DNA from: Bacteroidota bacterium | Lineage (GTDB): Bacteria > Bacteroidota > Bacteroidia > Chitinophagales > LD1 | Reading direction: 5' to 3' | Length of the DNA stretch: 8,518 bases | Assembly: GCA_018267435.1 (NCBI GenBank) | Contig: JAFDYM010000189.1 | Span: 1-8,518, forward strand | Shown here: piece after piece, positions 6,809 through 8,518 of the stretch | Position numbering within the stretch: position 1 is the stretch's first letter | Layout: each line of letters opens with the position of its first letter | Translations under genes and position numbers: made by a program | The notes under the pieces: model-generated | Databases searched by the model: none | Seen by the model: the letters and a program-made list of their open reading frames with translations, nothing else | Told to the model about the DNA's origin: nothing

Positions 6809-8518
6809 ATGAAAAAACATTTATTATCAATGCTGCTAGCCACTATATGGTTATGCAGTTTAGCCCAAATACCTACCAATGGGCTAGTACAGCGTTTCTC
6901 CTTCGATGGTACGCTGGATGGTATCAACGGAAACTCGCTTTCCCTATTCGGCCAAGCCAACTATGTAAACGACCGTTTTTCGAGCGCCAACTCGGCACAA
7001 AACCTTACCACTACTGCTTATTCCTTCAACACAGCATCGCTAACCAATTTACCTACAGGCAATGCAGATAGAACTGTGTGCTTTTGGTATAAGAGCAATG
7101 CTAATGCTACGCACTCCTTATTTAACTATGGCAACAGCGGAGCAAATACATTTGCCATAGCTTACACCACGGCCCCTACAAGGCTCGTACTATTTAACGG
7201 AGCTACTGAATATAGCCGTAATATAACTTACACGGGCAACTGGACACACGTAGCTGTGGTACATAGTGCAGGCAACAGCTATATATATTTAAACGGGGTA
7301 CAACAAGGGGCTGCTTTAGCCGTAAGCTATGCAACTACCGCAGGTCAAACAGTAAATATAGGCTTCTCGCCGGGCGGCACTCCATACGCAAATTTTCAAA
7401 TGGATGAGCTATTAGTATATAATCGTGCCCTTACATCGGGCGAAGTAACTACTGTTTACAATGCCTGCGGCAACCCAACAAACACAAGCACTGCGGCAAA
7501 CCAAAACATCTGCGCAGGTAACACTGCTACACTTTCAGTTGCTGGCTCTAACATATCATGGTATGCTTTCCCTAGCGGCGGATTGCCTTTCGCATCAGGT
7601 AATAGCTTTACTACAGGCGTACTTACTAATAACATAAGTTACTATGCCGAAAGTGCCGGTTGCGCAGTGCGCACCGAAATTCCTGTTACAGTAACCCAAG
7701 CTGCACCAACTGCACCAACTAATACAAGCCAAGCAGCATACCTTACCCGTTGCTCAGGCGCTACAAGTATTCTCAGCGTATCAAGCACCGACTCGGTACG
7801 CTGGTACAATGTACCAACTGGCGGCACAGCCTTAGGTACTGGCAACTCGTTTACCACGCCTGCACATGCCGATCCATTTCCCAATGCCACAGGCACTGTA
7901 ACTTACTATGCCGAGGCTTGGAATGCGTGTGGAGCATCGGCACGTACGGCTATAAACATAACAGTAAAGGCAACACCAGCTACACCGGTTAACGCCACTC
8001 CATCGGGCAATTTAAACATCTGTACAGGTAGTTCTACCACGCTTACAGTTACTTCAACTTCGGGTACGGTTGAATGGTCAACTGTAAGTGTTACACCATC
8101 AGTGGTAGGTACGGGCAATAGCTTCACTACCCCAACACTAACTACCACCACTCAATATGCGGTTTATGCGGTACTGAACGGCTGCTTTTCAACCGACCAA
8201 ACAATTACAGTAAACGTATCTCAATCAGGCGCTGCTGCACCTACTAATAATACCGCACCAGCGGCACTATCGGTATGCGAAGGAAATACTACATCGCTAT
8301 CGGCTACAAGCAGCGGCAGTACAATATACTGGTACGATGCACAAACTGGTGGCAACCTGCTTGGTACAGGTAGCCCATTTGCCACTCCTGCTATTAACGA
8401 TACTACAACTTTTTATGCCCAGGCAGGTACAGGTACTTGCGCATCTACCCGTACAGCTATTACTGTTACTACCAAGTTTGTACCTATGGGTGTTATACAA
8501 CTGGTAAACGATACAATC
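6809..8518 (+). CDS. Large secreted LamG-domain protein with Ig-like repeats (3' end beyond window)
   Basis: The frame is open from the ATG at 6809 to the window edge, giving 570 codons without a stop. A signal peptide is clear: MKK, hydrophobic 5-18, likely cleavage after A19 in SLA-Q. Residues 25-218 form a LamG/concanavalin-like jelly roll, with the family pattern GLVQRFSFDGTLDG (25-38), TVCFWYKS (89-96), NWTHVAVVHSAGNSYIYLNG (144-163) and MDELLVYNRALTSGEV (198-213). At least four Ig-like repeats then follow (about 224-296, 303-387, 393-470, 478-554), each with a C.G start, a WY strand, a GTGNSF-like turn and a closing aromatic/YA strand. Proteins of this layout in Bacteroidota are exported adhesins or glycan-binding proteins that usually end in a T9SS sorting domain; that end is not visible here. 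The start is supported by the signal peptide and the leader motif. The ligand is unknown. Confidence 0.92.
   Translation, partial: MKKHLLSMLLATIWLCSLAQIPTNGLVQRFSFDGTLDGINGNSLSLFGQANYVNDRFSSANSAQNLTTTAYSFNTASLTNLPTGNADRTVCFWYKSNANATHSLFNYGNSGANTFAIAYTTAPTRLVLFNGATEYSRNITYTGNWTHVAVVHSAGNSYIYLNGVQQGAALAVSYATTAGQTVNIGFSPGGTPYANFQMDELLVYNRALTSGEVTTVYNACGNPTNTSTAANQNICAGNTATLSVAGSNISWYAFPSGGLPFASGNSFTTGVLTNNISYYAESAGCAVRTEIPVTVTQAAPTAPTNTSQAAYLTRCSGATSILSVSSTDSVRWYNVPTGGTALGTGNSFTTPAHADPFPNATGTVTYYAEAWNACGASARTAINITVKATPATPVNATPSGNLNICTGSSTTLTVTSTSGTVEWSTVSVTPSVVGTGNSFTTPTLTTTTQYAVYAVLNGCFSTDQTITVNVSQSGAAAPTNNTAPAALSVCEGNTTSLSATSSGSTIYWYDAQTGGNLLGTGSPFATPAINDTTTFYAQAGTGTCASTRTAITVTTKFVPMGVIQLVNDTI
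7478..8470 (+). repeat. Four tandem Ig-like domain repeats within the LamG protein
   Basis: Units of roughly 75-85 codons repeat at the protein level. Shared landmarks are the opening cysteine (C235, C315, C405, C490), the tryptophan strand (W251, W332, W423, W508), the turn SGNSFTTG / GTGNSFTTP / GTGNSFTTP / GTGSPFATP (263, 343, 434 and 519 onward), and the late cysteine before the last strand (C285, C374, C459, C544). The DNA copies have diverged well, so these are old domain duplications, not recent tandem repeats. The array may continue past the window. Confidence 0.85.

Noticed and set aside
6628..6960. A 110-residue minus-strand open frame across the terminator and the start of the LamG gene
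   Set aside because: It overlaps the intrinsic terminator and the signal peptide codons of the plus-strand gene and shows no domain or coding character.
7478..8470. Possible recent tandem DNA repeat or phase-variable array in the LamG gene
   Set aside because: The similarity is at the protein-domain level only; the DNA copies differ widely and no short identical units are stacked.

Overview
The window looks like chromosomal DNA from a member of the Bacteroidota, probably in the Chitinophagales/Cytophagales range; I cannot name the genus. The evidence is a type IX secretion (T9SS) C-terminal sorting domain, PKD/Ig-like secreted repeat proteins, a LytS-type histidine kinase with TPR repeats paired with a LytTR regulator, a CcoI-type P1B-ATPase with the N-terminal cysteine cluster common in that phylum, and start sites without strong Shine-Dalgarno sequences.

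Layout, left to right. (1) Positions 1-2331, minus strand: a two-gene unit. A 67-residue DUF2892 membrane protein (2128-2331) is followed after 3 nt by a copper-type P-type ATPase (start at 2124, 708 codons visible, C-terminus cut by the left edge). (2) Positions 2332-2457: a 126-nt gap with a TTGA-N6-TCAA palindrome that resembles a Crp/Fnr-family site, placed about 41 nt upstream of a plausible Bacteroidota -7 element, plus a small hairpin-capable inverted repeat. (3) Positions 2458-5065, minus strand: a two-component operon, with a TPR histidine kinase (615 aa) followed after 4 nt by a LytTR response regulator (251 aa). (4) Positions 5066-5260: a divergent intergenic region with three short palindromes crowded next to the kinase start. 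(5) Positions 5261-6598, plus strand: a secreted 445-aa protein with Ig/PKD-like modules and a T9SS sorting domain, followed by a clear intrinsic terminator (6640-6678). (6) Positions 6809-8518, plus strand: the first 570 codons of a large secreted protein with a LamG-like domain and at least four Ig-like repeats, open at the right edge.

How the genes may work together. The ATPase unit is probably part of a cbb3-type cytochrome oxidase assembly locus that continues beyond the left edge, and the Fnr-like site fits oxygen- or redox-linked control. The kinase and regulator form a self-contained signalling pair; the kinase has no signal peptide or membrane segment, so it should sense something in the cytoplasm. 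The two plus-strand genes encode exported surface or extracellular proteins and share a short A-rich leader motif just ahead of their start codons. Whether the signalling pair controls the neighbouring secreted proteins is open.

I found no RNA genes, CRISPR arrays, insertion sequences or phage genes. I see no convincing new biological system; the best leads are the Fnr-like promoter architecture, the membrane-free TPR kinase, the palindrome cluster at its promoter and the shared leader motif.
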